A DNA stretch of 33,570 nt, from positions 1 through 33,570 of the forward strand of contig JANQJO010000055.1 in NCBI GenBank assembly GCA_028281605.1. The letters run 5' to 3'. The notes beneath the pieces are model-generated. The model was not told where the DNA came from. It ran no database searches and was given only the letters and a program-made list of their open reading frames with translations. Positions 24,330 to 33,322 of this stretch are shown piece by piece. Position numbers and translations under genes: made by a program. Source of the stretch: Pseudomonadales bacterium. Lineage in GTDB: Bacteria; Pseudomonadota; Gammaproteobacteria; Pseudomonadales; JANQJO01. How positions within the stretch are numbered: the stretch's first letter is position 1; each line of letters begins with the position of its first letter.

Positions 24330-25745
24330 ATGACTTTAAAACTGTACAACACACTCAATCAAACTCTGGAAGTATTTAAACCTCAGCTGGCTGATAAAGT
24401 CACTTTTTATGTCTGTGGTCCTACGGTTTATAACTTCATTCACATCGGCAACGCTCGACCGGCTGTCATCTTTGATGTACTGTTTCGAACACTCAAAAAT
24501 TTATACCCCAAAGTAGTCTATGTGCGTAATATCACTGACATAGACGATAAAATTTTAGCAGCTGCAACAACTGAAAAAACCAGTATTGACCAAATTACCC
24601 AGCGCTACACTCAAGCTTACCGAGCAGACATGCAAGCCCTAAACATCTTAGCCCCCACAGTAGAACCCTTGGCAACCGACCACATACCCGAAATCATTGC
24701 CATGATAGAGCAGTTACTCAGCAACGGGCACGCTTACACCACCGACTGCAATCATGTATTATTCGACGTCACTTCCTACGATCGCTACGGACAACTTTCA
24801 AACAGAACATTAGCAGAATTACAAGCCGGTGTCCGGGTTGAAGTTGCCGATTACAAACGCCACCCGGCCGACTTTGTTTTATGGAAACCCAGTTCAAAGG
24901 AACAACCTGGATGGGACAGTCCTTGGGGACGTGGACGACCCGGTTGGCACATCGAATGCAGCGCAATGATCAAAAAACACCTAGGAGAAACAATTGATCT
25001 ACACGGTGGTGGTCAAGACTTAATTTTCCCCCACCACGAAAATGAAATCGCCCAAAGCGAGTGCTGCTGCACAAACAAACCCTTTGTCCGTTATTGGCTA
25101 CACAATGGCTACATCACTCTCAACGAAGAGAAAATGTCGAAATCACTGGGTAATTTCGTGACGGTACGCCAATTATTAGAACAACATAAAGGCGAAGTCA
25201 TTCGTTATGCACTCTTATCCAGTCACTATCGCTCTCCCTTAAACTGGAATGATGAACAACTCACACAAGCCAAAAACAACCTGGATCGACTCTACCAAAC
25301 ATTACGAGATGCTGAGCAGAAAGTACAAGCACAAACACCCAATCCCACACAAGTGCACACGCTAACCCAAGCAACCGTTGCACCGATATTGGAAGACCTC
25401 AACACTCCTCAAACACTAACTCATCTGCATCAGTTAGCTCATCAATTGTGCACGGCTTCAGACAAAGAAAAACCCCTGTATGCCACTGTGTTAAAACACT
25501 GCGGCAATTGGCTTGGACTGTTAGCACAAAACCCAGAACACTACTTTCAAAGTTATAATGATGCAAGCAATACCATAGATACAAGCTGGATTGAAACCAA
25601 AATACAAGAACGCCTACAAGCACGACAAAACAAAAACTACCAAAAAGCTGATACTATTCGCAATGAACTACTATCACAAGGTATTGAATTAGAAGACACC
25701 GCCACAGGTACACGCTGGAGATACTTAGGAACGAGCACGAAATAA
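24330..25745 (+). CDS. cysS: Cysteinyl-tRNA synthetase
   Basis: 471 residues, class I aminoacyl-tRNA synthetase charging tRNA-Cys. Seen: FYVCGPTVYNFIHIGNARP with zinc ligand Cys29 and HIGN as the HIGH motif (38-41), GRPGWHIECSAM, the zinc-binding GGGQDLIFPHHENEIAQSE, and EEKMSKSLGN (KMSKS). The C-terminal helical DALR-type domain and the anticodon-binding tail (KADTIRNELLSQGIELEDTATGTRWRY) are present. The last residues Leu-Gly-Thr-Ser-Thr-Lys and the TAA stop are encoded by dispersed repeat B, so the native tail has been replaced or extended. Probably co-transcribed with hisI. Confidence 0.97.
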   Translation: MTLKLYNTLNQTLEVFKPQLADKVTFYVCGPTVYNFIHIGNARPAVIFDVLFRTLKNLYPKVVYVRNITDIDDKILAAATTEKTSIDQITQRYTQAYRADMQALNILAPTVEPLATDHIPEIIAMIEQLLSNGHAYTTDCNHVLFDVTSYDRYGQLSNRTLAELQAGVRVEVADYKRHPADFVLWKPSSKEQPGWDSPWGRGRPGWHIECSAMIKKHLGETIDLHGGGQDLIFPHHENEIAQSECCCTNKPFVRYWLHNGYITLNEEKMSKSLGNFVTVRQLLEQHKGEVIRYALLSSHYRSPLNWNDEQLTQAKNNLDRLYQTLRDAEQKVQAQTPNPTQVHTLTQATVAPILEDLNTPQTLTHLHQLAHQLCTASDKEKPLYATVLKHCGNWLGLLAQNPEHYFQSYNDASNTIDTSWIETKIQERLQARQNKNYQKADTIRNELLSQGIELEDTATGTRWRYLGTSTK

Positions 25746-25751
25746 CTTCCT
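25729..25751 (+). repeat. Dispersed repeat B, copy 3, forming the end of cysS
   Basis: AGGAACGAGCACGAAATAA followed by CTTCCT. Matches 73-96 (minus strand) over the whole unit and 6120-6136 over the core. It supplies the last five codons and stop codon of cysS. Confidence 0.8.
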
Positions 25752-25817
25752 ATTTAAACTTTGATTTTTGAAACACGTTCTTAGGCCAACACTAAAACTT
25801 ATACACCTTCATTACAC

Positions 25818-25845
25818 TTGAAACTGTAATATATTTATATAAAAT
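25818..25845 (+). promoter_or_regulatory. Possible promoter for the 544-residue orphan gene
   Basis: TTGAAA at 25818-25823, 16-base spacer, TAAAAT at 25840-25845, in a very AT-rich context that makes chance matches likely. It would give a leader of about 115 bases. Confidence 0.25.
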
Positions 25846-25969
25846 AACTATCGAGCCCAAATTGCTCACAATAGCAGAGATACTCAGTGAAACACAAAAC
25901 CGAAGTTCCCTCCTGCAACTCTAACTAAAAACACATACTGACCTGTTGAAATAAGCAAGGAGTAATGCT

Positions 25970-27604
25970 ATGACACTTGATGTACAAGTTAGAAATTCCA
26001 ATCCACCTTCCTCTTACACTGAGTTTCTTAACAAAGTTAACAAATTTACTGGGGATTTTTTGGCCACATGTCCCCCGCCAAAGCTAAGCTGGATGACGAG
26101 CTGTACTCTTAGAGAATCAGTGGCTAATCTAAAAAGCCTAAATAGTGTATTAGTAGGAGGAGCAATAGGCTATTGCCAAGAGTCTCTGATTGCAGCTTAT
26201 GACAATATGTTGAAATTAGAAGCTCCGAAAAAAATTTTATGGATGCTTTCCTCTAATGTTTTCTCACTTATTCTTTTCATAATTCCCTCTGACAAACAAG
26301 ACGTATATTGCAAGGAGGGAATAGAGGATAAATACGTAGATAGTAGTTCATGCACAAGGTATGAACTACGCCCTGAAGATGTCCCAGGCCATCAGAAATA
26401 TTCATTTCCTACACAGATAAGTATCCAGAATTCCCGGGCCAAGCCCTACCTGAGTGACCAGCAATACAGTAAAATTAGCAGAACAGTTGGAGAAACAGTC
26501 AAGTCCATCAAGTTCCTATGTACACAATTGTTTAAAGATATTATACAGGGTATGAACGACGCAGATCATAAGCTTTTACAAACAGGCACCGACTATATTC
26601 TACACGATCACAATAATATGCCAACAGAGTCGATATCTTCAAGTACTGCCGTTATAACCTCATATGATTATAATAATAGAGGACTGATAACAATGTTGCT
26701 CTCTATCGTTAGTGATAAAAATTTTTTATCTGATTTAATTATATCAACAGGCATTATCACAGCTTTTAACCTTCTGCATTTTTTATTTTCATCAGCCCTT
26801 ACTTCTTTTTCTGATGTCACTGAAAAAGCAAACCACCAACATAAAGCTACCGTTACCGCATTAGGCAGTGCCATAAGCAACGCAACAAGCCAAATAATTG
26901 AACGGTCATCAATGGGGAAAACAATAGAAAAAATTACACAAAAAGCTCTGCTAAAAGCAGCTCAAAGTAATCAAATCGACTCAGAAGCATTATTCAAATT
27001 TATTATTGAACATCAAAACACATTGAAAGAGTATTTCAAATACACAAGTGAACCCAGCACCTCTCTCTCTGCCACACCAAAAGACAAAGCCATAAAAATT
27101 ATTAGCGATATCTTTACACACTTACTTCCAAAAGCTGAAGATCATGTTCCTTCTAACGACCAGAAGAATCCAGATAATAGCCCTAAACCCGAACAAGGCA
27201 AGCAACACACTAAATTACTCACTGTGCCCGAAGGGGAAAAAAGTATGGAGAAACAGGGTTACGAAAAAATTCATACGTTCCGCTCTTTAAAAGGTAAAAA
27301 AAATGTAGATTTGTATATCGCTAAAAACGCCTTACCTACAGATGATCGCCAAGTGCAACGATTAAACGAACTTAAGGGGCACGGAGCGACATCCAGCGAT
27401 CAGTTACTTAAAAAAACTCACGACAACAGAATATGTGTCCTAGTGCAGGATGATAATCATGAACATTACAAAATCGCCTTCCGTACAAACCCCAATGACC
27501 CATGGAGCTATATAAAACAAAATTCAGATTTCGATGGAATTCGACAAATAACAGCAAAAGCAGAAAACCAAGAAACCCTCACTTATGCCATAATAATCGG
27601 ATAA
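25970..27604 (+). CDS. Orphan membrane protein, candidate effector
   Basis: 544 residues, ATG 25970 preceded by AAGGAG at 8 bases, a strong ribosome site. Two hydrophobic segments: ~85-103 (KILWMLSSNVFSLILFIIP) and ~258-277 (LIISTGIITAFNLLHFLFSS). Between them is a Cys-containing region; after the second comes a helical stretch with ISNATSQIIE and AAQSNQIDSEALFKFI. A charged Pro/Lys linker (~390-420) leads to a ~125-residue C-terminal domain (GYEKIHTFRSLKGKKNVDLYIA ... FRTNPNDPWSYI). No signal peptide and no recognised family. Base composition is like its neighbours. A bitopic or hairpin membrane protein with two soluble domains; function unknown. Confidence 0.7.
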   Translation: MTLDVQVRNSNPPSSYTEFLNKVNKFTGDFLATCPPPKLSWMTSCTLRESVANLKSLNSVLVGGAIGYCQESLIAAYDNMLKLEAPKKILWMLSSNVFSLILFIIPSDKQDVYCKEGIEDKYVDSSSCTRYELRPEDVPGHQKYSFPTQISIQNSRAKPYLSDQQYSKISRTVGETVKSIKFLCTQLFKDIIQGMNDADHKLLQTGTDYILHDHNNMPTESISSSTAVITSYDYNNRGLITMLLSIVSDKNFLSDLIISTGIITAFNLLHFLFSSALTSFSDVTEKANHQHKATVTALGSAISNATSQIIERSSMGKTIEKITQKALLKAAQSNQIDSEALFKFIIEHQNTLKEYFKYTSEPSTSLSATPKDKAIKIISDIFTHLLPKAEDHVPSNDQKNPDNSPKPEQGKQHTKLLTVPEGEKSMEKQGYEKIHTFRSLKGKKNVDLYIAKNALPTDDRQVQRLNELKGHGATSSDQLLKKTHDNRICVLVQDDNHEHYKIAFRTNPNDPWSYIKQNSDFDGIRQITAKAENQETLTYAIIIG

Positions 27605-27639
27605 AGTTAATTAGGGTCTGTTGGTAAGGCAAGGCTAAG

Positions 27640-27711
27640 AAACAGCCATGAGCGATGTAATTTTCGTCACCCCAGGTGATGAAAATTGCATTTGCACGGT
27701 AAAATAATCTA
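27640..27711 (+). repeat. Dispersed repeat A, copy 3, with long hairpin
   Basis: AAACAGCCATGAGCGATG, then a stem of ATGTAATTTTCGTCACC against GGTGATGAAAATTGCAT around a CCA loop, then GCACGGTAAAATAATC. The stem has two G-T/T-G positions relative to perfect pairing, both allowed in plus-strand RNA. It leads directly into the palindrome at 27702-27776. Confidence 0.8.
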
Positions 27712-27776
27712 CCCGTTATGAACGGTTGCATGTTTCAGAAAATCGAATTCAGAAGTGAACAATGGGTAGATTATTT
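27702..27776. repeat. Palindromic repeat C, copy 3, with different arms
   Basis: Left arm AAATAATCTACCCGTTATGAAC, right arm GTGAACAATGGGTAGATTATTT; 19 of 22 positions pair. The centre, read on the minus strand, contains GAATTCGATTTTCTGAAACATGCAACCGTTC, aligning with the core of 6075-6117. The arms bear no resemblance to those of 15575-15675. It lies between the 544-residue gene and miaE. Confidence 0.7.
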
Positions 27777-27863
27777 ATTTGGAGTTACCTATTTTACTTA
27801 CGTGTACAATTGTGCATAATAAAAGACCTTAAATGAAAGCAGCTTGACTTTTTCAAACACAGC

Positions 27864-28502
27864 ATGAATACAAACTTATTGACAACAAAACCAAACATAG
27901 TAGACCCCACTCCCACACTCATGACACTGCTAGGCGTGAGAACCCCTGAAGCATGGTTAGAACAGGCCACTACAGAACACACAATTCTACTAATCGATCA
28001 CGCCAACTGTGAAAAGAAGGCCGCCAGTACTGCCTTAAATTTACTCTATCGTTATATTGATCGATCAGAACTACTGCATAAACTGTCACAACTAGCACGC
28101 GAAGAACTGCTACATTTTGAACAAGTCCTACACATCATGGAACAACGGCATATGACTTACACGGCTTTAACTGCCTCACGCTACGCTGGCAAACTCCATC
28201 AAGCCATTCGCCCAGAAGAACCTCATCGCTTAGTAGACACTCTGATTATTGGGGCCTTTATTGAAGCCAGATCTTGCGAACGTTTTTACCAGCTGATACC
28301 TTACGTCGATACCGAACTGGGCAAATTTTACCAATACTTGCTGAAATCAGAACAGCGCCACTTCGAAGACTACTTAGCGCTTGCCAAAAGCTACACCAAA
28401 GAACCCATCGACAGCCGTATCCAATTTTTTCGCAATTTGGAAGCCGAGTTGATTCTAACTCCCGACCCTCAATTCCGATTTCACAGCGGCACACCACAGT
28501 GA
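27864..28502 (+). CDS. miaE: tRNA-(ms2io6A37)-hydroxylase
   Basis: 212 residues, a ferritin-like diiron protein that hydroxylates the isopentenyl group of ms2i6A at position 37 of tRNAs. The iron ligands fit Glu50 (ANCEKKAAS), Glu81-x-x-His84 (REELLHFEQVL), Glu134 (FIEARSCERF) and Glu163-x-x-His166 (KSEQRHFEDYL). Length and order match the family. Start is ATG 27864; no strong Shine-Dalgarno. The stop overlaps the GTG start of the acyltransferase (GTGA), so the pair is translationally coupled. Confidence 0.95.
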   Translation: MNTNLLTTKPNIVDPTPTLMTLLGVRTPEAWLEQATTEHTILLIDHANCEKKAASTALNLLYRYIDRSELLHKLSQLAREELLHFEQVLHIMEQRHMTYTALTASRYAGKLHQAIRPEEPHRLVDTLIIGAFIEARSCERFYQLIPYVDTELGKFYQYLLKSEQRHFEDYLALAKSYTKEPIDSRIQFFRNLEAELILTPDPQFRFHSGTPQ

Positions 28503-29392
28503 CTCATCTCAAAGACCAAATAGCAACCTTAAGCCTTACCCTACTGAGTAAACTGCCCTTATCCGTTCTGCACGGCTTAGGCCATCTCATAGGACTGCTC
28601 TTATATCACTGTCACTCACCTTTACGCAAAGTGATTTTAACCAACCTCACCCTGTGTTTTAAACATTTAAAGCAAAGTGATCTTAAGCAGCTTACGCGAG
28701 AAGCTCTGATTGAAAACACCAAGCTGATCTTGGAAATGAGTTTAATCTGGATGCGGCCTCACTATGCCAGAGAACACCTCATCCGTAACACTTCCGGTGA
28801 AGACCTGCTGCAACAAGCCTTAACAGACAAACGTGGCTTAATTTTAATCTTACCGCACCTAGGGAATTGGGAAATCACCAACCATTACTTAATGCAAAAA
28901 ACCCCTTTGACCGCTCTATATAAACCTTTTCGCTTATCCAAAGTAGAAAGTCAAGTGAAACAGTCACGCAGCCTAGGCGAAACCCAGATGGTACCCACCA
29001 ACCAAACCGGAGTCAAACAACTGCTGAAAACCTTAAAACAAGGAGGTGTTTGCGTCATTCTACCGGATCAATGCCCTCCGATGGGTAACGGACAATTTAC
29101 TGATTTTTTTCAAAAACCCGCTTACACGTCTCCCTTAATCCCTAAACTGCTGGCCAAAACCAATGCCCAATGTTTGTGCATTTTTGCCAAACGCTTAACC
29201 GAACATCAAGGATTTGAAATTTGCATTCGCAACTGCGACACTGCACTGTACAATACGGACACCGATCAAGCTAGCTTAGGGCTCAACCGTTCCATCGAGC
29301 ACTGCATACGTGAAGCGATTACTCAGTACCTGTGGAGCTACAAACGTTTTAAAATACAACCTGAAAAACACATTTACCCCTATCATCAGTAA
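28499..29392 (+). CDS. Lipid A late acyltransferase (LpxL/HtrB family)
   Basis: 297 residues from GTG 28499, which overlaps the miaE stop and gives the family's usual length near 300; the frame is open further upstream inside miaE but that part is not homologous. N-terminal hydrophobic anchor (~12-37, [26 protein letters not shown]), the catalytic HX4E in LPHLGNWE (His120, Glu125), and downstream conserved blocks [11 protein letters not shown] and [13 protein letters not shown] with the acceptor region [16 protein letters not shown]. It adds a secondary acyl chain to Kdo2-lipid IVA or the lauroylated product at the inner membrane. Whether it is LpxL or LpxM in substrate cannot be told. Presence shows a lipid A outer membrane, in keeping with the O-antigen genes. 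Confidence 0.92.
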   Translation: MTHLKDQIATLSLTLLSKLPLSVLHGLGHLIGLLLYHCHSPLRKVILTNLTLCFKHLKQSDLKQLTREALIENTKLILEMSLIWMRPHYAREHLIRNTSGEDLLQQALTDKRGLILILPHLGNWEITNHYLMQKTPLTALYKPFRLSKVESQVKQSRSLGETQMVPTNQTGVKQLLKTLKQGGVCVILPDQCPPMGNGQFTDFFQKPAYTSPLIPKLLAKTNAQCLCIFAKRLTEHQGFEICIRNCDTALYNTDTDQASLGLNRSIEHCIREAITQYLWSYKRFKIQPEKHIYPYHQ

Positions 29393-29414
29393 CATTCTGG
29401 AGTACAGCAGACTC

Positions 29415-30890
29415 ATGCACAGCACACACGCCCCGTGGGAAACCGTCATTGGACTGGAAGTACACGTACAACTGGCGACAAACTCTAAAATCTTTTCAGG
29501 CGCTTCAACGCAATTCGGTGCTGCCCCCAACACACAAGCCTGTGCTATTGATCTAGGTTTACCAGGTGTGCTACCCGTTTTAAACGAAGAAGTCGTACGT
29601 ATGGCCATCCTATTTGGCCTGGCAATCAATGCCAATATTGCACAACAGTCCATCTTCGCCCGTAAAAATTACTTTTATCCTGACCTACCAAAAGGTTACC
29701 AAATCAGCCAATATGAACACCCCATCGTCAGCGGCGGTACATTAGACATTACCACTGAACACGGCACTAAAACCATTCACCTGACTCGTGCCCACCTGGA
29801 AGAAGACGCCGGTAAATCCTTGCATGGTCATTTAAACAAGCAAACAGGCATCGACCTAAACCGTGCCGGCATGCCCTTACTCGAAATTGTCTCAGAACCA
29901 GAGCTTGCCAATGCAGCCGAAGCCATCGCTTACTTAAAAGCCTTACACGCTATTGTCACCTATCTTAACATCAGTAACGGCAATATGGCAGAAGGCTCTA
30001 TGCGTTGCGATATCAACCTATCAGTCAAACCCAAAGGCAACTTTGAGCTTGGCACTCGAACTGAAATTAAAAACGTCAACTCTTTTCGATTCGTAGAAAA
30101 GGCCATAGAATACGAAACCGAACGACAAATTAATTTACTAAAACAAGGCAAAACCATCCAACAAGAAACTCGACTGTTCGATACCGAAAAAAACGAAACT
30201 CGCCCAATGCGCAGCAAAGAAGAAGCCAATGATTACCGCTACTTTCCAGACCCAGATTTATTACCGGTGGTAATTCGTCAAGATTTCATAGACGACATAC
30301 GTCAATCCCTGCCAGAATTACCAAAAGCAAAATTCGATCGCTTTGTAGAGCAATATCATCTATCGGTCTACGATGCCGCAATTTTGACAGATTCCAAAGA
30401 ATTAGCCAACTACTTTGAAGAAGTAGTAGCCCATACTGACAATACCAACAAGGATAATACAAAACTGTGCTGTAATTGGGTCACAACCGAACTGATCGGG
30501 ACTCTAAACAAACAAAGCTTGAGCATTAAACAATGTCCAATTGATTCTCGCAATTTCGGCAAACTCATCACCCGCATTCAAGATCAAACCATTTCCAGCA
30601 AAATTGCCAAACAAGTTTTTGAACGGTTGTGGCAACAAAACGAAGATCCGGATAATATTATTAAGCGAGAAGGTCTCAAACAAATGACTGACAGTTCTAC
30701 TATTGAAAAGCTAGTAGATACTATCCTCTCACAAAACTCCAAACAAGTTGAACAATACCAACAAGCCGATGCTAAAAAACAGAAAAAACTGATTGGTTTT
30801 TTTGTAGGCGCCATCATGAAAAACTCACAAGGCAAAGCCAACCCTCAGCAGGTGAACGATTTACTGATCAAAAAACTTCAACCTAAGTAA
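29415..30890 (+). CDS. gatB: Aspartyl/glutamyl-tRNA amidotransferase subunit B
   Basis: 491 residues from ATG 29415, chosen because the product begins with the family start [13 protein letters not shown]; the open frame extends upstream into the acyltransferase gene. GatB transfers ammonia to Glu-tRNA-Gln or Asp-tRNA-Asn as part of GatCAB. Conserved: [89 protein letters not shown] and [18 protein letters not shown]. The C-terminal tail domain (helical, ~410-491) is complete. 22 bases after the acyltransferase. gatC and gatA, commonly next to gatB, are not in the window. Confidence 0.97.
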   Translation: MHSTHAPWETVIGLEVHVQLATNSKIFSGASTQFGAAPNTQACAIDLGLPGVLPVLNEEVVRMAILFGLAINANIAQQSIFARKNYFYPDLPKGYQISQYEHPIVSGGTLDITTEHGTKTIHLTRAHLEEDAGKSLHGHLNKQTGIDLNRAGMPLLEIVSEPELANAAEAIAYLKALHAIVTYLNISNGNMAEGSMRCDINLSVKPKGNFELGTRTEIKNVNSFRFVEKAIEYETERQINLLKQGKTIQQETRLFDTEKNETRPMRSKEEANDYRYFPDPDLLPVVIRQDFIDDIRQSLPELPKAKFDRFVEQYHLSVYDAAILTDSKELANYFEEVVAHTDNTNKDNTKLCCNWVTTELIGTLNKQSLSIKQCPIDSRNFGKLITRIQDQTISSKIAKQVFERLWQQNEDPDNIIKREGLKQMTDSSTIEKLVDTILSQNSKQVEQYQQADAKKQKKLIGFFVGAIMKNSQGKANPQQVNDLLIKKLQPK

Positions 30891-31411
30891 TACTTTTTCT
30901 GGACATATACAACCTGAAAATACAGCTTTAGGTATCCAGTAAAAATTGTTATTGAAGCTAGTGAAGGCATCTTAAATACCTCACTTACTCTGTCTTGAAT
31001 ATAATCAAGTGAATTGACTCCCAGTTTTTTTGCAGTTTGTACTACCGTCATCCCACTGTCTTTTGCCTCGACACCTTTGCTGTTTTTGTTTTGCAGGCTG
31101 ATATCGCGCTTACGCGCTTGAGTACGTGCGCCTAATTCAGCTAAAATAGTCAAACGATCTTTATATGGCCGGGTAAAATAAGCTGTATAATAAGGGCTAC
31201 ACAATACATGAGTATAAGCATTCTTACCATTCACCTTAGCACCTGTATCATCTATGTGCTGGTAATCCGTAGTCTGCAAGCCAGCATTGACAATAGCCGC
31301 TTTCTCTTGATGAAAAGCAGAGCTTTCATCCATAATCATTCTTGAAATGGTGGCTGCTGAAATATCTATTCCTGACGCCTTTAAAAACCGCTCTATGGCA
31401 GGTTCGGTCAT
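30878..31411 (-). pseudogene. Truncated IS66-like transposase with internal deletion
   Basis: A 177-codon open frame with IS66-type pieces: TEPAIERFLKASGIDISAATISRM, then YQHIDDTGAKVNGKNAYTHV with the first catalytic Asp region, then at about residue 92 a jump to ARTQARKRDISLQNKNSKGVEAKD and MTVVQTAKKLGVNSLDYIQDR, a C-terminal block. The central catalytic part is missing, so it cannot transpose. The frame upstream of the ATG continues with homologous-looking residues (FRLKQNK) until a stop, so the N-terminus is lost too. The tail after PSLASI is non-homologous read-through and overlaps the end of gatB by 13 bases. Exact IS family is uncertain. Confidence 0.7.
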
Positions 31412-31507
31412 CTTGTTTTGCTTCAGACGGAATTGGACACTGCGTCATAGGCAGCCTGTTTCATAGAAAAAATCGATCTTATGGAATTGTGACAAAATCC
31501 TTCCTTT

Positions 31508-31771
31508 TTGGCGTGCCTTAAGGCACTGAAATATATGGTGATTTTTGTATTTTGCGGCGTCTCTCCGGTGCTGGCAGAAATCGTGAAACCGGACTTGCGT
31601 ACGCAATTGGGAGCGCAGATATTACGGGCGGCAAAACATGATACGTCTTTGACAGATCATGAAAAACTCTTTGTTCACCACTGTAAAACCATTGAAAAAT
31701 ATGTCGGGTTTTCCAATACGGCTCTGGACAAAGCCATTGAATATTCCTGTAATCATATGTTTCTTCTATGA
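31508..31771 (+). CDS. Small exported-protein remnant, possibly frameshifted
   Basis: 87 codons with a plausible signal peptide (YMVIFVFCGVSPVLA) followed by a soluble stretch (EIVKPDLRTQLGAQILRAAK). At about 31750 the frame ends (MFLL-stop), but the +1 frame carries on with CFFYDHTLRPIVPATLYWL and IQLYKKRINKF to 31892, hydrophobic and protein-like, so a single frameshift may have split a longer gene. GC content is higher than in the genes to the left. Family not recognised. It lies between two decayed mobile-element genes. Confidence 0.4.
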   Translation: MACLKALKYMVIFVFCGVSPVLAEIVKPDLRTQLGAQILRAAKHDTSLTDHEKLFVHHCKTIEKYVGFSNTALDKAIEYSCNHMFLL

Positions 31772-31876
31772 CCATACATTGCGCCCCATTGTCCCGGCCA
31801 CCCTTTATTGGCTGTGCATCCAACTTTATAAAAAACGCATTAACAAATTCTTAAAAAATAAAAAATTTGTTGCTCT

Positions 31877-32157
31877 ACCGGGCTTGGAATAGCTTTGGAT
31901 TAATGGTTCGATAACACTCACATCTTTTTGCGTGGGATGAATTTTATTGCCGGAATAGCGTCAGCTTTGCACGTCTGTCATGGGGTTTTCCGGTAATTGC
32001 GGATAGCCTTTTGTCAGAAGATAAGCCGATTCATGGCAATACCGCGTATGGCGTGCTCTGGAGGCATAATTCTTCGTCCAAACAATATGCCCCATAACTT
32101 TTAAGCCCGCATCTTGCCATGCATTGGAAAATTGCGCTATTTGATATAAGCTAAACT
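31877..32157 (-). pseudogene. Decayed DNA (adenine) methyltransferase fragment
   Basis: Minus-strand frame giving FSNAWQDAGLKVMGHIVWTK, NYASRARHTRYCHESAYLLT, KGYPQLPENPMTDVQS, then TGA (31961-31963), then in the same frame RYSGNKIHPTQKDVSVIEPL. Plasmid- and phage-type adenine methylases have W at the stop position (W-x-Y-SGN-x-HPTxKP), so TGG to TGA is the likely lesion. The N-terminal DPPY part and the C-terminal SAM-binding part are both missing; homology stops at SYSKPG. The upstream edge abuts the GC-rich hairpin at 32210. Such methylases are common on conjugative elements and prophages. Confidence 0.7.
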
Positions 32158-32209
32158 GACAGGTTCTTCGCAAAACGGGGGCATCGACCGCGATGCGCAC
32201 TGAAACCTT

Positions 32210-32227
32210 CATCCCGCCTGCGGGATG
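32210..32227. repeat. REP-like GC-rich hairpin
   Basis: CATCCCGCCTGCGGGATG, an 8-bp perfect stem with a two-base loop. It resembles the short GC-rich palindromes dispersed in many proteobacterial genomes and is unlike the AT-rich repeats elsewhere in this window, which suggests it came with the imported segment. Confidence 0.5.
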
Positions 32228-32527
32228 GCACTCCAGAATCAAAAACCCAAAAACACCCCCAAACCCTTGGTCTCTGCCACTAATGACAGTATCATTACGG
32301 ACCGTATACTAAAGACGAGTTTTCTGAGATCAATAGAATGTCTGCAAGGTAGCCAGCGGACGTCTAGGTCACTTAATTGTAATTGCACAGAGTGATCTAG
32401 ATTACGGCATTCATGTAATATTGGATATAAGTAAAGCTTAAATTTTGTTTGTTTAATTGTGGATAAAGAGGACGTCTCTTCAACTACTTTCTTTAATTTG
32501 AGCTCTTACATTCTACAAGGAAAAAAT

Positions 32528-32953
32528 ATGAATTACATGCTTGAAATTCTAAAAATAAGTTTCACGATTATTGGTGGTATCTTAATTGTATGGTATTGGA
32601 ACAAAAAGAAGCATGAGCTAGATAGGTATAGTTATCTTAGTGATGCGTATTTAGAAGTTTTACATATGTATAGAGACTCTCCAAGATTCGGTGACTCAAA
32701 TTCAACTAAAGAATATCAAGAACATTTCAGAAATGAGGAGCTATTAGAATACCAGTTCTTTGCCATGAGTGTTCATAATACAATGGAATCTATTTATGAC
32801 TTTTACGGACATAATATTCCTGATGAGTGGATTCATTTATTTAGATATCACACTAAATTGCATCTTATCTGGCTTAACGAAAATAAGTCAAGTTATAGGC
32901 CAAGCTATATCGACTATGTTAACAGGCAAGATGAACGTTATTTTAGAGCATAA
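32528..32953 (+). CDS. Small membrane-anchored protein of unknown function
   Basis: 141 residues from ATG 32528, selected because AAGG lies 7 bases upstream; the frame is open back to 32459 without a ribosome site. One N-terminal transmembrane helix (about residues 5-23, ILKISFTIIGGILIVWYW) followed by KKKHE, giving a cytoplasmic body with an N-out, C-in arrangement. The body is aromatic-rich (Tyr, Phe, Trp, His) and helical. I recognise no family. Located among mobile-element debris and with codon use different from the left part of the window, so it may be a cargo gene. Confidence 0.6.
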   Translation: MNYMLEILKISFTIIGGILIVWYWNKKKHELDRYSYLSDAYLEVLHMYRDSPRFGDSNSTKEYQEHFRNEELLEYQFFAMSVHNTMESIYDFYGHNIPDEWIHLFRYHTKLHLIWLNENKSSYRPSYIDYVNRQDERYFRA

Positions 32954-33322
32954 ATGACATATATAAACTTTTTAACCATATTATATTTCCCATAACCTTT
33001 TACCTTTGAGTAAGATGAAGAAAATTTCATTGGGTTTACAGGTTTTGTAAAAAGGCACAAATACTCATGAAGAGCTCCTTCACCCCTGCGAATGAAAATG
33101 AAGGCTTGTGATAAGATGGCAGACGCAGAGGGGTTCAGTAGACGTATTTTTTGTGGTGGTTAAAACCCCGATTCCAAATTGTCTCTGAACAGGTCGCTCG
33201 AACCCCCAATTATTTCACTTTTAAAGTAGAACGAACGGTAAACAGACCCACACACGCGAGTGTATGAGGTTACGGCCTGTTTTTCCCTCTGCATCCACAC
33301 ATCGACTCAAAGGTAACAAAAA
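32954..33322 (+). mobile_element. Intergenic stretch with the left end of an IS110-type element
   Basis: 369 bases without a gene. Two structures are visible. CACCCCTGCG (33081-33090) pairs with CGCAGAGGGG (33124-33133), allowing a 2-base bulge. AAACAG (33241-33246) pairs with CTGTTT (33277-33282), enclosing ACACACGCGAGTGT. IS110-group elements encode a bridge RNA in the non-coding end before the transposase gene, and this is the right place for it. The element's outer boundary cannot be set because the other end is outside the window. Confidence 0.45.

Noticed and set aside
28274..28498. N-terminal extension of the acyltransferase
   Set aside because: Lies entirely inside miaE in another frame and is Arg/Ser-rich; GTG 28499 overlapping the miaE stop gives the normal family length.
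29310..29414. N-terminal extension of GatB
   Set aside because: Overlaps the acyltransferase gene; the family start [10 protein letters not shown] begins just after ATG 29415.
31518..31823. Minus-strand 101-codon frame opposite the small exported-protein remnant
   Set aside because: The plus strand has a plausible signal peptide and the minus frame has no recognisable feature.
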